From the NCBI GenBank assembly GCA_024742475.1, contig JANSYI010000010.1, positions 1 through 64,000 on the forward strand: 64,000 nt of DNA, read 5' to 3'. The notes below the pieces were generated by a model. It was not told the origin of the DNA and ran no database searches. It saw only the letters and a list, made by a program, of their open reading frames with translations. This DNA is from a bacterium (GTDB lineage Bacteria; Myxococcota_A; Polyangia; Nannocystales; Nannocystaceae). A program made the position numbers and the translations under genes. This document shows positions 41,145-50,279 of this stretch, in pieces (positions within the stretch are counted from its first letter, which is position 1; each line of letters starts with the position of its first letter).

Positions 41145-42878
41145 ATGGTCGACGACCTCGATCGCAAGTCCGCCAGCGCCCGCCTCGCGACCGTGCTCAG
41201 CACGCCGATGGCCCTCGAGGACGTCGACGACGCCGACACCTTGGTGCCCCGGATCGACGCGCAGGACTTCGTCCGCGTCGCGCGGGCGCTGCGAGACGAG
41301 AACCGCCTCGACCTGCTGCTCGGGCACGCCACGGCCGAGCAACTCACGAGCCTCATCGACCTCGACGCCTGGCAGCGCGACCGCGTCGACGTGCCCCAGG
41401 CCCGTGTCTGGTTGATGCTGCTCGCGCGGCTCTACCAGGCGATGGACAAGCCGCGGGGCACCCTCATCGACCTCATGTACGGGATGGATCCCGAGATGTG
41501 GACGCTCGCCCTGCTGCCGGGCACCCAGGTCATCGACCTCGATCCCGAGGACGACCAGAGCCGCGACCTCGCGCACGAGCAGCTCGACGATCTGCGCACG
41601 TGGGACACCCCCGATGGGTTCTTCGTCGTCGGCGTGCCCGATGACGAGTTCGGACAGCAGGCCCTGGCCACCATCGAGCTGGTCTACCAAGACGACCTCG
41701 ACGAGGGCCGCAAGCTGCTGCTGTCGATTCAGGCCGGCATGTACTCGCAGATCGAGGAGGACCTCCGCGGCTGGCGTGAGGGTCGCCTGGCCGACCTCGG
41801 CTTCGTCGCGTGGGAAGAGGCGATGAAGCTGTTCGTGCCCTACGACCGCACGAGGGCGGCCACCGAGGCGCCCCGCGACTTCCGCTACCTCACCGACCCC
41901 GACGGCATGCTCGCCCTGCCCCGCTGGCAAACCTCCGGACTGCTCGCGCGGGTGCTCGAGCGCCTCGAAGACACCGAGCATGGCCTGCGCGCCCGCGAGT
42001 TTCTGCTGCTCGTCTCCGAGGTCATGGCCGCGCAGCGCTTCCCGGCCGGAGACACCGGCCTGCAGGAGCGCGCGATCATTCAAACGCAGGCGACGATCAG
42101 CCTCGGCCTCGAGCTCCTGCTGACCGCCGACACCGAGCATCCCGATCCCGAGGCGTTCCTCGCCGAGCGGGTCACCGCGGTCGGGCTGCGGGACATCTTC
42201 CGCGTGGGATACGGCGCGCTCGACAAGCTGCGCAAGGCCACCGCGCAGCTGAGCAAGGCCACCCGCATCTCGCTCACCAGCCCCGGATCGCTGCTCGACC
42301 GGCCCTGGGGGCCCGCAATTGCGTGCCTGAGCAACTGGTACCCGGAGCTGCCCGTCATGGACAAGGGCAGCGCGTCGCGACCCCTGCAGACCTTCGCGGA
42401 CGTCCGCCAGGCGACCAGCCTCGTCGCCCAGGCCGGCGCGCTCTCCCGGCTGGCGTTCGACCCCGCCGGCTACGGGATCGACCCGGTCTGGCTCACCCGC
42501 GTCGACACCCCCGAGGCGCTCGTCATCGGCGACCTGATCCGCACCGCCATCGTGCACGCCCACCTCCCGGGGAGCCGCGGCACCATCGCCCCGCTCACCC
42601 CCGATGACCTCGCCTGGGCATCGAAGAACCTGCTCGAGCGTGGGCGCCTCATCGCCGACGTGCGCACCGGGTTCTCCGCGCGCTGCGACGCGCTGGGCAT
42701 CGGCGAGCACACGCCGACGCTGTCCACGAACCTGCTCACCCGACTCGAGGTCGAGCTGCACGGCCTCGAGACCAACGACGAGGGCCAGGTCGACCTCGCC
42801 CGCACCCGCGGCTTCTTGACGATTCAGGACGTCGCGATGTGGCTGACCGCCCGCCACGGCAGCGGCGAAGACAACTGA
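41145..42878 (+). CDS. large helical protein, DUF6178-like
   Basis: 577 residues, no signal peptide or membrane segment. It is acidic and mostly helical, with sequences of the type GHATAEQLTSLIDLDAWQRD and VPDDEFGQQALATIELVYQD. These resemble the deltaproteobacterial/myxobacterial DUF6178 family (assignment from memory of the pattern). No catalytic motif is obvious. It is divergent from tilS with only 31 bp between start codons, so the promoters overlap. Confidence 0.75.
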   Translation: MVDDLDRKSASARLATVLSTPMALEDVDDADTLVPRIDAQDFVRVARALRDENRLDLLLGHATAEQLTSLIDLDAWQRDRVDVPQARVWLMLLARLYQAMDKPRGTLIDLMYGMDPEMWTLALLPGTQVIDLDPEDDQSRDLAHEQLDDLRTWDTPDGFFVVGVPDDEFGQQALATIELVYQDDLDEGRKLLLSIQAGMYSQIEEDLRGWREGRLADLGFVAWEEAMKLFVPYDRTRAATEAPRDFRYLTDPDGMLALPRWQTSGLLARVLERLEDTEHGLRAREFLLLVSEVMAAQRFPAGDTGLQERAIIQTQATISLGLELLLTADTEHPDPEAFLAERVTAVGLRDIFRVGYGALDKLRKATAQLSKATRISLTSPGSLLDRPWGPAIACLSNWYPELPVMDKGSASRPLQTFADVRQATSLVAQAGALSRLAFDPAGYGIDPVWLTRVDTPEALVIGDLIRTAIVHAHLPGSRGTIAPLTPDDLAWASKNLLERGRLIADVRTGFSARCDALGIGEHTPTLSTNLLTRLEVELHGLETNDEGQVDLARTRGFLTIQDVAMWLTARHGSGEDN

Positions 42879-42889
42879 TCGCGCCTGGG

Positions 42890-43366
42890 TCAGGCCGCTT
42901 CGAGCTGCGCGCGGACCGTCGCCACGAAGGCAAGGACGGTCTCGGGCGGTACGTCGATCGACTTCGCGAGCCACGTCGCCGCGTCCTCGGGCTGGTTGAA
43001 CACCTGCATGGGCACCGGCGCGTGCCGGACGTGAAGGAACACGCCCGAGGCCATGCTCATGAAGGCGCTGGCGAAGAACCCGCGACCATCGATCGCCATC
43101 GCGACGGCGGACAGGCAGTCGGCGTGCTCGGTCAGCAGGTCGTGCGTCCCCTTTCGGACCCGCAGCGGGTCTCCCCGAACGCCGGGTCGGATCAGGGCGA
43201 GCATCGCGAGCGGCGCGCCAATCTCGGCGGCCCGCGTGGCCGCATAGCGGCCGGTCTCGGCAAACCCGGCGTCGGACTCGGGCACCACGACCGCGACGCG
43301 GTCCTGGCAGAAGACACGGACGTTGTCCCCGACGTGCGTCGCGGTGGGCGTGGGATGCACGGACAT
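42890..43366 (-). CDS. SpoIIAA/STAS-like small cytoplasmic protein
   Basis: 158 residues from ATG 43366. The layout is alternating beta/alpha: VRVFCQDRVAVVVPESDAG, APLAMLALIRPGVR, CLSAVAMAIDGRGFFASAF and a C-terminal amphipathic helix (PEDAATWLAKSI). This fits the STAS-like fold of many myxobacterial orphan proteins in which two strands alternate with two helices, but there is no diagnostic residue. It is encoded just downstream of rnc and converges on the DUF6178-like gene (11 bp). Confidence 0.65.
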   Translation of the reverse strand: MSVHPTPTATHVGDNVRVFCQDRVAVVVPESDAGFAETGRYAATRAAEIGAPLAMLALIRPGVRGDPLRVRKGTHDLLTEHADCLSAVAMAIDGRGFFASAFMSMASGVFLHVRHAPVPMQVFNQPEDAATWLAKSIDVPPETVLAFVATVRAQLEAA

Positions 43367-43427
43367 GGGTACCAAGACCCTCTGTAGAGCGCTCCGCGTG
43401 CCTTTGCAACGCCGTTCTTGGACGGAT

Positions 43428-44225
43428 TCAGGCGCCGACGACGTCCAGCGCGGCCGCGGCCGCCGCATGCTCGGCTCGCTTGAGCGACCGGCCCTCCCCC
43501 TCCCCGAGCACCTTCACGGTGCCGTTGGGGAAGTGGAGCTCGACCCGCGCTCGCCAGAGTGGATCTCCGGGAGGCGGAGGGTCGCCCACACGCGCATACC
43601 GGGGCGTGACCCGATGCTTGGCCTGGGCCCAGTGCTGCAGCCGGCTCTTCGCGTCGAGCCCGTGCTGCGGCTCGAGCGTCGCGACCCGATCGCCGAGCCA
43701 GCGATCGAAGACCTCGGCCGCCGCGACACCGGGGTTGCGGTCGGCCTCGCGGGCGTCGAGGAACACCGCGCCGAGCACCGCCTCGACCGCATCGGCCAAG
43801 GTGCCCGCGTGGTCGCGCCCGCCTCGCTTGAGATCACCGCGGCCCATGTACAGGTACTGGCCCAGATCGAGAGCACGCGCGACGCGGACGAGCGAGCTCT
43901 CGGCGACCAGCGACGCGCGCAGGCGCGTCAGCTCGCCCTCGGCCAGCTCGGGAAACCGGCGCCAGACGGCGTCGGCGGCCACGAGGTCGAGCACGGCGTC
44001 CCCGAAGAACTCCAAGACCGCGTTGCTCGGCCAGCCGGCGTCAGGGTGTTCGTTGGACCACGACCCGAGCGTCAGCGCGACGCGGAGCAGCGCCGGGTTG
44101 GCGAACACGTAGCCCAGCCGCTCCTGCAGCGCGTCCAACCCAAAGTCGGGGTCGGGCTCGGTGCCATCATCGAGGCGGCGCTGCGGCGTGGGGAGCCCGT
44201 GCAGGACCTTGGGCAACCGGGTCAC
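43428..44225 (-). CDS. rnc: ribonuclease III
   Basis: 265 residues from GTG 44225. The nuclease signature is slightly unusual, SNAVLEFFGDAVLDLV where NERLEFLGDAVL is common, but the catalytic Glu and Asp are kept. The second metal-binding region is ADAVEAVLGAVFLD. A C-terminal double-stranded RNA-binding domain follows (about residues 185-265, ending in RAEHAAAAAALDVV). It processes rRNA precursors and cleaves structured RNAs. It is divergent from the TerB-like gene across 65 bp. Confidence 0.93.
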   Translation of the reverse strand: MTRLPKVLHGLPTPQRRLDDGTEPDPDFGLDALQERLGYVFANPALLRVALTLGSWSNEHPDAGWPSNAVLEFFGDAVLDLVAADAVWRRFPELAEGELTRLRASLVAESSLVRVARALDLGQYLYMGRGDLKRGGRDHAGTLADAVEAVLGAVFLDAREADRNPGVAAAEVFDRWLGDRVATLEPQHGLDAKSRLQHWAQAKHRVTPRYARVGDPPPPGDPLWRARVELHFPNGTVKVLGEGEGRSLKRAEHAAAAAALDVVGA

Positions 44226-44290
44226 AGGGCAAGCATACGCCCATGTGGACGTCCGCTGCGCCGCGGGCGTACCATCGCGGGAGTTCGGCC

Positions 44291-44695
44291 ATGAAAGAGC
44301 ACATCGACACGATCACCGACCTGCTCCTCGGAGCCGCCTACGCCGACAAGCGCCTCGAAGGCGACGAGGTGGCCGCGATCACCAAGATGGTCAGCAAGCT
44401 GCTCGGCACCGACTCCCTCCCCGAGGCACAAAGCGCCCGGCTCAAGGCGTTCAACCCCGCCAAGTTCGACGTGAACGAGGCCGCGAGCTCCCTCTCCTCC
44501 CTCAGCGACGAGGACAAGATCAAGGTCCTCGACCTCATCGCGACGCTCAACGAGTCCGACGACGTGATCGACCTCGACGAGGACGCCTACCTGCGCAAGG
44601 TCGCCGCCGCGATGGGCGTCGACGAGGCTGCGATCGCCGAGCACACGATCGAAGTCCTCAGCGACGAGGACCTCGACGGCATGCTCGCCGAATAG
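44291..44695 (+). CDS. TerB-like small protein
   Basis: 134 residues from ATG 44291. An all-helical protein with the TerB/DjlA-N-like pattern: LLLGAAYADKRLEGDEVAAI near the start, then KVLDLIATLNESDDVIDLDE. The paired (Y/L)AD and acidic D/E-rich loops resemble the metal-binding positions of TerB. TerB-family proteins bind divalent metal and associate with membrane stress functions; the role here is unknown. It converges with the VWA lipoprotein (9 bp). Confidence 0.8.
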   Translation: MKEHIDTITDLLLGAAYADKRLEGDEVAAITKMVSKLLGTDSLPEAQSARLKAFNPAKFDVNEAASSLSSLSDEDKIKVLDLIATLNESDDVIDLDEDAYLRKVAAAMGVDEAAIAEHTIEVLSDEDLDGMLAE

Positions 44696-44704
44696 AAAGC
44701 GCCG

Positions 44705-45841
44705 CTATCCCTCCGGCGTGATCTCTTCGCACGTCTCGACGATGACGTTGGCGAGCGTGCTCGACAGCAGCGCGTTCATGTCCTCGGCCAGCTCCTCAGG
44801 GGTGGGTTCGAACAGCGGCAGCTCGCCGACGACCGGAGGATCGTCCATGCCGGCGAGGAAGTCGTCGAGCGGAAGGTTGCCGTCGGCCGAGCACGCGTTG
44901 CTCTGCAAGAACCCGCCGGCGATGACGCACTGCAGGCCCCCGCACCCTGCCTTCGCCTCGGCCACCCGGTCGAGCACCCACGCGCCGGTGGGCTCGCCCT
45001 CGACGTCAGCCGGAGACTGATCGGGCTCGTCGCCGAGGAAGAACACGACCAGCACCGCCCCTTCGTCGCGCAGGAAGCCGTCGTTGGTCGCGTCGTTGAC
45101 GGGGTCGAACACCCAGCCGACCGGGGCGGTGGACATCTCGATGTTCGAGCCGCCCTCGCCGATGTTGGCCGCGTTGGAGAAGAACGCCTCGGCGGCCCCG
45201 AGGTCCTCCCCGGTCACGAACTCGGCGTACGTCTGCCCGCCGCCGGCGTCGTACAGCCGCCCCTGCGCGCCGTTGCGACCGGTGTCCATCTCGGTCGGCG
45301 GCACGTAGAACGCCTCGTGGCTCTGGTCCCCGTCACCGATGAAGGTGCACGCGCCGTTCATGATGCTGGTGTTGCCGGCGCCCGAGTAGGCCATCTCGGT
45401 GCTCGTGACGCCCACGTGCACGTTGGTGCCCGGGGGCAACACCTCCGAGAGCGTCGTGGCGAAGTCGGGGAAGGCCAGGCCCAGGCCGGCCTGGTAGTCC
45501 CCCATCGACCCCGAGTTGTCGATGACGAAGAGCAGGTCGACCGCGGTGCAGCCGGTCTCGCACGCCTCGCCGGCGCCGCACGCCGGCGGCACGTCGACGT
45601 TGCTGCCGACGTCGAGCTTGATCTCGTCACCCGTCTCGTCGGCCGCGCCCGAGCTGCCCGGCGCGGTTCCGCTCTCGGCGTTCCCGGTCCCGCCCCCGTC
45701 CGTGCCCGCGCTGGCGGAGGCGCCGGGGCCCGAGCTGGCTGCACCCGCGTCCCCCGAGCCGAAGGGGTCGTCATCTCGCACACCGCCTTGGCAGGCGAGA
45801 AGAGCGCTCGTCAGCAGGAGAACCGATCGGATGGGCCGCAT
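44705..45841 (-). CDS. von Willebrand factor A-domain lipoprotein
   Basis: 378 residues. Lipobox LLAC near residue 17, then a Ser/Gly/Ala/Thr/Asp-rich low-complexity linker (about residues 25-75). The VWA-like domain has a metal-ion-dependent adhesion site (LLFVIDNSGSMGDYQ), and a later acidic strand (VLVVFFLGDEPDQSPADVE). Paired Cys (ACGAGEACETGC; GCGGLQC) suggest disulphides. Surface adhesion or complex assembly is the usual role. This linker style recurs at 61553-62446. Confidence 0.88.
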   Translation of the reverse strand: MRPIRSVLLLTSALLACQGGVRDDDPFGSGDAGAASSGPGASASAGTDGGGTGNAESGTAPGSSGAADETGDEIKLDVGSNVDVPPACGAGEACETGCTAVDLLFVIDNSGSMGDYQAGLGLAFPDFATTLSEVLPPGTNVHVGVTSTEMAYSGAGNTSIMNGACTFIGDGDQSHEAFYVPPTEMDTGRNGAQGRLYDAGGGQTYAEFVTGEDLGAAEAFFSNAANIGEGGSNIEMSTAPVGWVFDPVNDATNDGFLRDEGAVLVVFFLGDEPDQSPADVEGEPTGAWVLDRVAEAKAGCGGLQCVIAGGFLQSNACSADGNLPLDDFLAGMDDPPVVGELPLFEPTPEELAEDMNALLSSTLANVIVETCEEITPEG

Positions 45842-45890
45842 GTCGCCCCCGTGGCGCGGCGCCGCCCCAGCGGGTCAAGATTTCTGAGGC

Positions 45891-47003
45891 TCAGGCCTGC
45901 GACTCGAGCGGGCCGTTGACGCGGTCCTCGACCTTGGAGATCCAGCCTCCACCCAGCACGCGGTCGTCCTCGCCGTAGAACACCGCCGCCTGGCCGGGCG
46001 ACGCCGAGCGGATCGGGGCGTCGAACTCGACGCGCGCCGTCTTGGCGTCCCAGCGCACGGTGGCCGCGGCGGGCTTGGACTTGTGCCGGACCTGCACCGT
46101 GCAGCGCACCTCGCCGGACGGCCCGAGATCGAGCCGCTGAAGCTCGCCCACCTCGAGACGCGAGGTCTGCGTGTCGGCGACGTCGCCCACGACGACGCGG
46201 CGGCTCTGTGGGATCACCTTGAGGACGTAGCGGCGCTCGGGCGTGCGCGTGCGAAATCCTCGCCGCTGCCCGACCGTGACCCGGTGAATGCCGTCGTGAT
46301 CGCCCACGACGTTGCCGTCGGCGTCGACGACCTCACCGGGCTGCAGCGCATCGGTGGAGATGCCCATCTCCTTGGCGCGGCGCTGCACCACGTCTCCGTG
46401 GTTGCCGCCGGGCACGAAGCACAGCTCCTGCGAGTCGGGCGCGCCCCAGTTGGGCAAGCCCTTGCCCTCGGCGTACTTGCGCACGTCGTCCTTGTTCCAC
46501 GTACCCAGCGGAAACCAAACCTGCTGCAAGGCGTCGCGGCCCATGGAGAACAGGAAGTAGCTCTGGTCCTTGCGGGGGTCGACCCCGCGCAGCAGCGCTT
46601 GGCCGTAGAGGTTGCGGGCGTAGTGGCCCGTGGCCATTGCGTCGGCCCCGATCGCGGCGGCGCGCTGCAGCAGCGGCTCGAACTTGATGTGCTGGTTGCA
46701 GCGCGTGCACGGGTTGGGCGTGAGGCCAGCGGCGTAGTCGCGGGCGAACGGGTCGATGACCTCTCGTCGGAAGCGCTCGCGCTCATCGACGACATAGTGC
46801 GGGATGCCGATCTGCGCGCAGACCCGCCGGGCGAGGTCGACCTCGGCCGGCGAGCAGCACGTGCCGCCTCGCCCCTTGCGCTCGTCCTCGGATGCGTCGT
46901 ACAGGCGCATCGTCATCCCGATGACGTCGTGGCCGGCGTCGAGCAGCAGTGAGGCCGTCGCCGACGAATCGACACCTCCGGACATGGCACAGACGACTCT
47001 CAT
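45891..47003 (-). CDS. mnmA: tRNA-specific 2-thiouridylase MnmA
   Basis: 370 residues from ATG 47003. PP-loop AMSGGVDSSATASLL; catalytic Cys99 (NPCTRCNQHIKF) and Cys195 (SQELCFVPGG) are both present. Other family landmarks are ATGHYAR, KDQSYFLF and GQRRGF. It thiolates U34 of tRNA-Lys, -Glu and -Gln. The start codon overlaps the stop of iscS (ATGA), and IscS is the sulphur donor at the head of the pathway, so the pair forms a functional unit. No tusABCDE genes are visible, so sulphur may pass directly. Confidence 0.97.
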   Translation of the reverse strand: MRVVCAMSGGVDSSATASLLLDAGHDVIGMTMRLYDASEDERKGRGGTCCSPAEVDLARRVCAQIGIPHYVVDERERFRREVIDPFARDYAAGLTPNPCTRCNQHIKFEPLLQRAAAIGADAMATGHYARNLYGQALLRGVDPRKDQSYFLFSMGRDALQQVWFPLGTWNKDDVRKYAEGKGLPNWGAPDSQELCFVPGGNHGDVVQRRAKEMGISTDALQPGEVVDADGNVVGDHDGIHRVTVGQRRGFRTRTPERRYVLKVIPQSRRVVVGDVADTQTSRLEVGELQRLDLGPSGEVRCTVQVRHKSKPAAATVRWDAKTARVEFDAPIRSASPGQAAVFYGEDDRVLGGGWISKVEDRVNGPLESQA

Positions 47004-48160
47004 GATGCGGCTCTCCCCGCGGCCTTGCGGACGCGTGCGAGCAGGGTGGGTAGCACATCGAGCAGCCGCTCGACGTCCGCCTCGGTGGTGAATCGGCCCA
47101 TCGACACGCGCACGGCCTCCCCCGCCCGCTCGGGGGGCAACCCCAGCCCCAAGAGCACCTTCGAGGGCTCGAGGCTGCCCGCAGAGCACGCCGCTCCGGT
47201 GCTGACGGCGATGCCCTCGAGGTCGAGGTTCATGACCATCAGCTCGCCCGGCGCCCCCTCGAAGCCGAAGTTGAGGGTGTTGGCGAGCGCGGGGGCCCCG
47301 TGAATACGTCCTCCGAGGCGCTCGACGGCCTCCTGCAGGCGCTCCCGCAGCGCGCGGTGGGCGTCCGTCTGCGCGATGCCGTCCGCGACGAGGGCGGCCG
47401 CGGTGCCGAACCCGTGCGCGGCCATCCAGTTCTCGGTGCCCACGCGTCGGCCCCGCTCCTGCGCGCCACCGTACGCACGCGGGAAGAGCTGCAGATGGGT
47501 CGCGTGCACGAGCGCGCCAATGCCCGTGGGTCCGTAGATCTTGTGCGCGGACACGCTCAGCATGTCCACGCCCCACGCCTCGAGCGACACCGGCATCTTG
47601 CCGAACGCCTGGACTGCGTCGGTGTGGACGAGCACGCCCTCGCGGACCTCGCGGACGGCCGCCACGATCTCCGCGATCGGCTGCACGTTGCCCAGCTCGT
47701 GGTTTGCGGCCGCGACCGACACCAAGCCCAGCTCGGGCTGCGCGCGGAGGAGGTCGGCCACTGCCGCGGGGTCGACCGCCCCGTTCTCGCCGGTGGGGAT
47801 CCAGGCGACGGGGACCCCCCCGGCGGCCAGCGCCTCGGCGGCCGCGACGACGGCCGGATGCTCGATGCGCGTCGTCGCGACACCGCACGGCTTGCCGGCC
47901 CGCTCGAGCGCCCGCGCGCCGCCGATCAACGCCAGGTTGTCGGCTTCGGTGCCCCCGCTGACGAACGTGACCCCCAGGGCCGGAGCCTCCAGCGCGGCCG
48001 CGACCGAGCGGCGCGCGGCCTCGACCACCTCCCTGCAGGCGCGCCCGAGCCCGTGCGTGCTCGAGGGGTTGCCCAGATCGGTCCGCCCGAGCAGGTCGAC
48101 CATCGCCGCCCGGACCTCCGGGTGCAGGGGCGTGGTGGCGTTGTGGTCGAGGTTGATCAC
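47000..48160 (-). CDS. iscS: cysteine desulfurase (IscS/NifS family)
   Basis: 386 residues from GTG 48160 (INLDHNATTPLHPEV). PLP lysine in SVSAHKIYGPTGIG; active-site persulfide Cys in VSTGAACSAGSLEPSK; substrate Arg region near VRVSMGRF. The short loop around the Cys and overall length fit the IscS-type group. It releases sulphur from cysteine for Fe-S clusters and thio-tRNA. Its coupling to mnmA argues for a tRNA-thiolation role; no iscU/iscA lie nearby. Confidence 0.95.
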   Translation of the reverse strand: MINLDHNATTPLHPEVRAAMVDLLGRTDLGNPSSTHGLGRACREVVEAARRSVAAALEAPALGVTFVSGGTEADNLALIGGARALERAGKPCGVATTRIEHPAVVAAAEALAAGGVPVAWIPTGENGAVDPAAVADLLRAQPELGLVSVAAANHELGNVQPIAEIVAAVREVREGVLVHTDAVQAFGKMPVSLEAWGVDMLSVSAHKIYGPTGIGALVHATHLQLFPRAYGGAQERGRRVGTENWMAAHGFGTAAALVADGIAQTDAHRALRERLQEAVERLGGRIHGAPALANTLNFGFEGAPGELMVMNLDLEGIAVSTGAACSAGSLEPSKVLLGLGLPPERAGEAVRVSMGRFTTEADVERLLDVLPTLLARVRKAAGRAAS

Positions 48161-48259
48161 GGCGGCGGGAGGATACCGCACCGCGTTGACCCCTCGGCGC
48201 CGCCGTGGTCTCCTGACGACGGACAGCGCGCACCTCCACCCGCGCTCCCCCGCACGAGA

Positions 48260-49279
48260 TTGAGCACGCTCACCACGATCCTGCGACGGGCCGGCTACAT
48301 CGAGGACGCCGACGTCACGCGCGTCGAAGCGCACAGTCGAGCGCACCGCTGCGCGCCGTTCGTTTCGGTCGTGGAGCTCGGCCTCGCCGACGAGAACGAC
48401 CTGCTCCGACTGCTGAGCGCGCGCCTGATGATTCCCATCGCCTCGGCGGAGGTTCTCACGCGGGTCGAGCCCGAGACGCTCGCCTCCGTCCCCGCCGAGC
48501 TGGCCTGGTCGGGCGGCGTGCTGCCCGTCTCGCTGGACGACACGGGCAACCTCACGCTCGCGATGGCCGACCCCACCGACGAGCGGGCGGTCAACGCGGT
48601 CGCCGACCACACCGGCGCGTACCTCCTGCGCGCCGTCGCCCCCGTGGGCGCGCTCCGTGACGCGGTCCGCCACTACTACGGCGAGCCCACCACGCCGAGC
48701 AAGGGCCCCCCGACCCCGCTGCAGATCCCCGCGGTCCGCGACGAGCCCGACGACGAGCCCGAGGCGCCCGCCGCCGACGTCGTCCCGCTCTCGACCGCGG
48801 CGTTCGCCGCCGTGCTCCCGCGCCTGGTCGGCGCTGCGGACCGCGACACGATCATGGAGGTGCTGCTCGACTTCCTCGGCGAAGGGTTCGAGCGCGTCAT
48901 CTTGTTCATCCACCTGCGCGACGAGCTCAAGGGACGAGACGCGCGCGGCACCGACATGGTGCGCGAGGCGGTGACGCAGGTCCGCATCCCGACCAAGGGC
49001 CCCTCGGTGTTCTCCGACGTGATCCAGTCGGCGCAGGTCTCGTTCGGGCCGTGGCCCACCGAGCGCGCGATCGACCGGGCCTTCGACCGAGCGATGGGCG
49101 GCATTCGAGGCAACGTCCTCGTGCTGCCGGTCCGCGTGCGCGACAAGGTCCCCGTGCTCGTCTTCGCCTCCGGGGCGCAAAACCCCGTGGACCCGCGCAG
49201 CCTCGACCAGCTCGTCTCCTCGGTGCAGAGCGCGCTGGAGCGGCTCATCTTCCGCAAGAAGTCGCGCTCGGGCCACTGA
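48260..49279 (+). CDS. MshEN-domain protein with C-terminal GAF-like domain
   Basis: 339 residues from TTG 48260. Residues about 1-130 match the N-terminal domain of type II secretion / type IV pilus ATPases (MshEN): AGYIEDADVTRVEA, LADENDLLRLLSARLMIP, LAMADPTDERAVNAVADHTG. Such domains bind cyclic di-GMP in some proteins. Residues about 175-330 form a GAF-like alpha/beta domain (GFERVILFIHLRDELKG; VLVLPVRVRDKVPVLVFASG). No ATPase domain follows. A regulator rather than a motor is likely. It is divergent from iscS across 99 bp. Confidence 0.8.
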   Translation: MSTLTTILRRAGYIEDADVTRVEAHSRAHRCAPFVSVVELGLADENDLLRLLSARLMIPIASAEVLTRVEPETLASVPAELAWSGGVLPVSLDDTGNLTLAMADPTDERAVNAVADHTGAYLLRAVAPVGALRDAVRHYYGEPTTPSKGPPTPLQIPAVRDEPDDEPEAPAADVVPLSTAAFAAVLPRLVGAADRDTIMEVLLDFLGEGFERVILFIHLRDELKGRDARGTDMVREAVTQVRIPTKGPSVFSDVIQSAQVSFGPWPTERAIDRAFDRAMGGIRGNVLVLPVRVRDKVPVLVFASGAQNPVDPRSLDQLVSSVQSALERLIFRKKSRSGH

Positions 49280-49291
49280 GGGCCCCGCGGT

Positions 49292-50269
49292 TCAGGACGG
49301 CGGCTTGCCCAAGCGGGCGCAGTGCCCCAGGTGGGCCTTGAGGTACTTGCTCGGCAGCTCGCGCGCGAGCTGAGCACCGAGACGGCCGGAGATGCCCACG
49401 AGCTTGTCGAGGTCGACCCCCGTCTTCACGCCCATGCCCTGCAGCATGTACACGACGTCCTCCGTGGCGACGTTGCCCGACGCGCCCGGCGCGTAGGGGC
49501 AGCCTCCGAGGCCTCCGACGGCGCAGTCGATGGTGCGGATGCCGTGCTGCAGCGCGACGACGATGTTGGCCAGCGCCGTGCCCCGGGTGTCGTGAAAGTG
49601 GACCGCGAGCTGCTCGAGCCCGATGCCCGCGCGGAGCAACCCCACCATCACGTGCTCGATCTGGCGCGGCGTGCCGACGCCGATCGTGTCGCCGAGGCTG
49701 AGCTCGTAGACGCCCAGCTCGAGCAGCCCCTCGGCCACGCGCAAGACGTCGTCGAGCGACACCACGCCCTCGTAGGGGCACCCGTACACGCAGCTGACGT
49801 AGCCCCGCACTCGCATGCCGCGGGCCTTGGCCTCGCCGACGACCGCTTTGTACGTCTGCAGCGCGTCCTCGGTGCTCTTGTTGATGTTCTTGCGGTTGTG
49901 GCTCTGCGTGGCGGCCATGAAGACCGCGACCTCTTGCATGCCCGCCCGCGACGCCCCATCGAGGCCGCGCATGTTGGGCACGAGCGCGCTGTAGCAGACC
50001 CCCTCGTGCTTCTGCACACCCGCGGCGACCTCGAGGTGATCGGCCATCGCGGGGATCCAGCGCGGGTTGACGAAGCTGGTGATCTCCACCCGCTTGATGC
50101 CCGACTGCACGGCGCCTTCGATGAGCTCGAGCTTGCGCTCGGTCGGCAGGATGACCTTCTCGTTTTGCAGGCCGTCACGAGGCCCGACCTCGTAGATCGA
50201 GACCTCGTCGGGCACCCCGTCGAACAGGTGTCGGTCGGGGGTGGCGGTGGCGGGCGCGGCGGTGTCCAT
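49292..50269 (-). CDS. mvaB: hydroxymethylglutaryl-CoA lyase
   Basis: 325 residues from ATG 50269. The family start EVGPRDGLQNE, the metal-binding HFHDTRGTALAN and the signature GGLGGCPYAPGASGNVATED with its catalytic Cys are all present. The enzyme splits HMG-CoA to acetyl-CoA and acetoacetate, the last step of leucine breakdown. In myxobacteria HMG-CoA metabolism also feeds isovaleryl-type branched lipids. It lies 10 bp downstream of a flavin-reductase-like gene on the same strand. Confidence 0.95.
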   Translation of the reverse strand: MDTAAPATATPDRHLFDGVPDEVSIYEVGPRDGLQNEKVILPTERKLELIEGAVQSGIKRVEITSFVNPRWIPAMADHLEVAAGVQKHEGVCYSALVPNMRGLDGASRAGMQEVAVFMAATQSHNRKNINKSTEDALQTYKAVVGEAKARGMRVRGYVSCVYGCPYEGVVSLDDVLRVAEGLLELGVYELSLGDTIGVGTPRQIEHVMVGLLRAGIGLEQLAVHFHDTRGTALANIVVALQHGIRTIDCAVGGLGGCPYAPGASGNVATEDVVYMLQGMGVKTGVDLDKLVGISGRLGAQLARELPSKYLKAHLGHCARLGKPPS

Positions 50270-50279
50270 CAAGGCGTGT

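Noticed and set aside
40980..43409. 809-codon minus-strand frame over the DUF6178-like gene
   Set aside because: Low-complexity Glu/Val/Arg shadow sequence. The plus frame gives a balanced helical protein.
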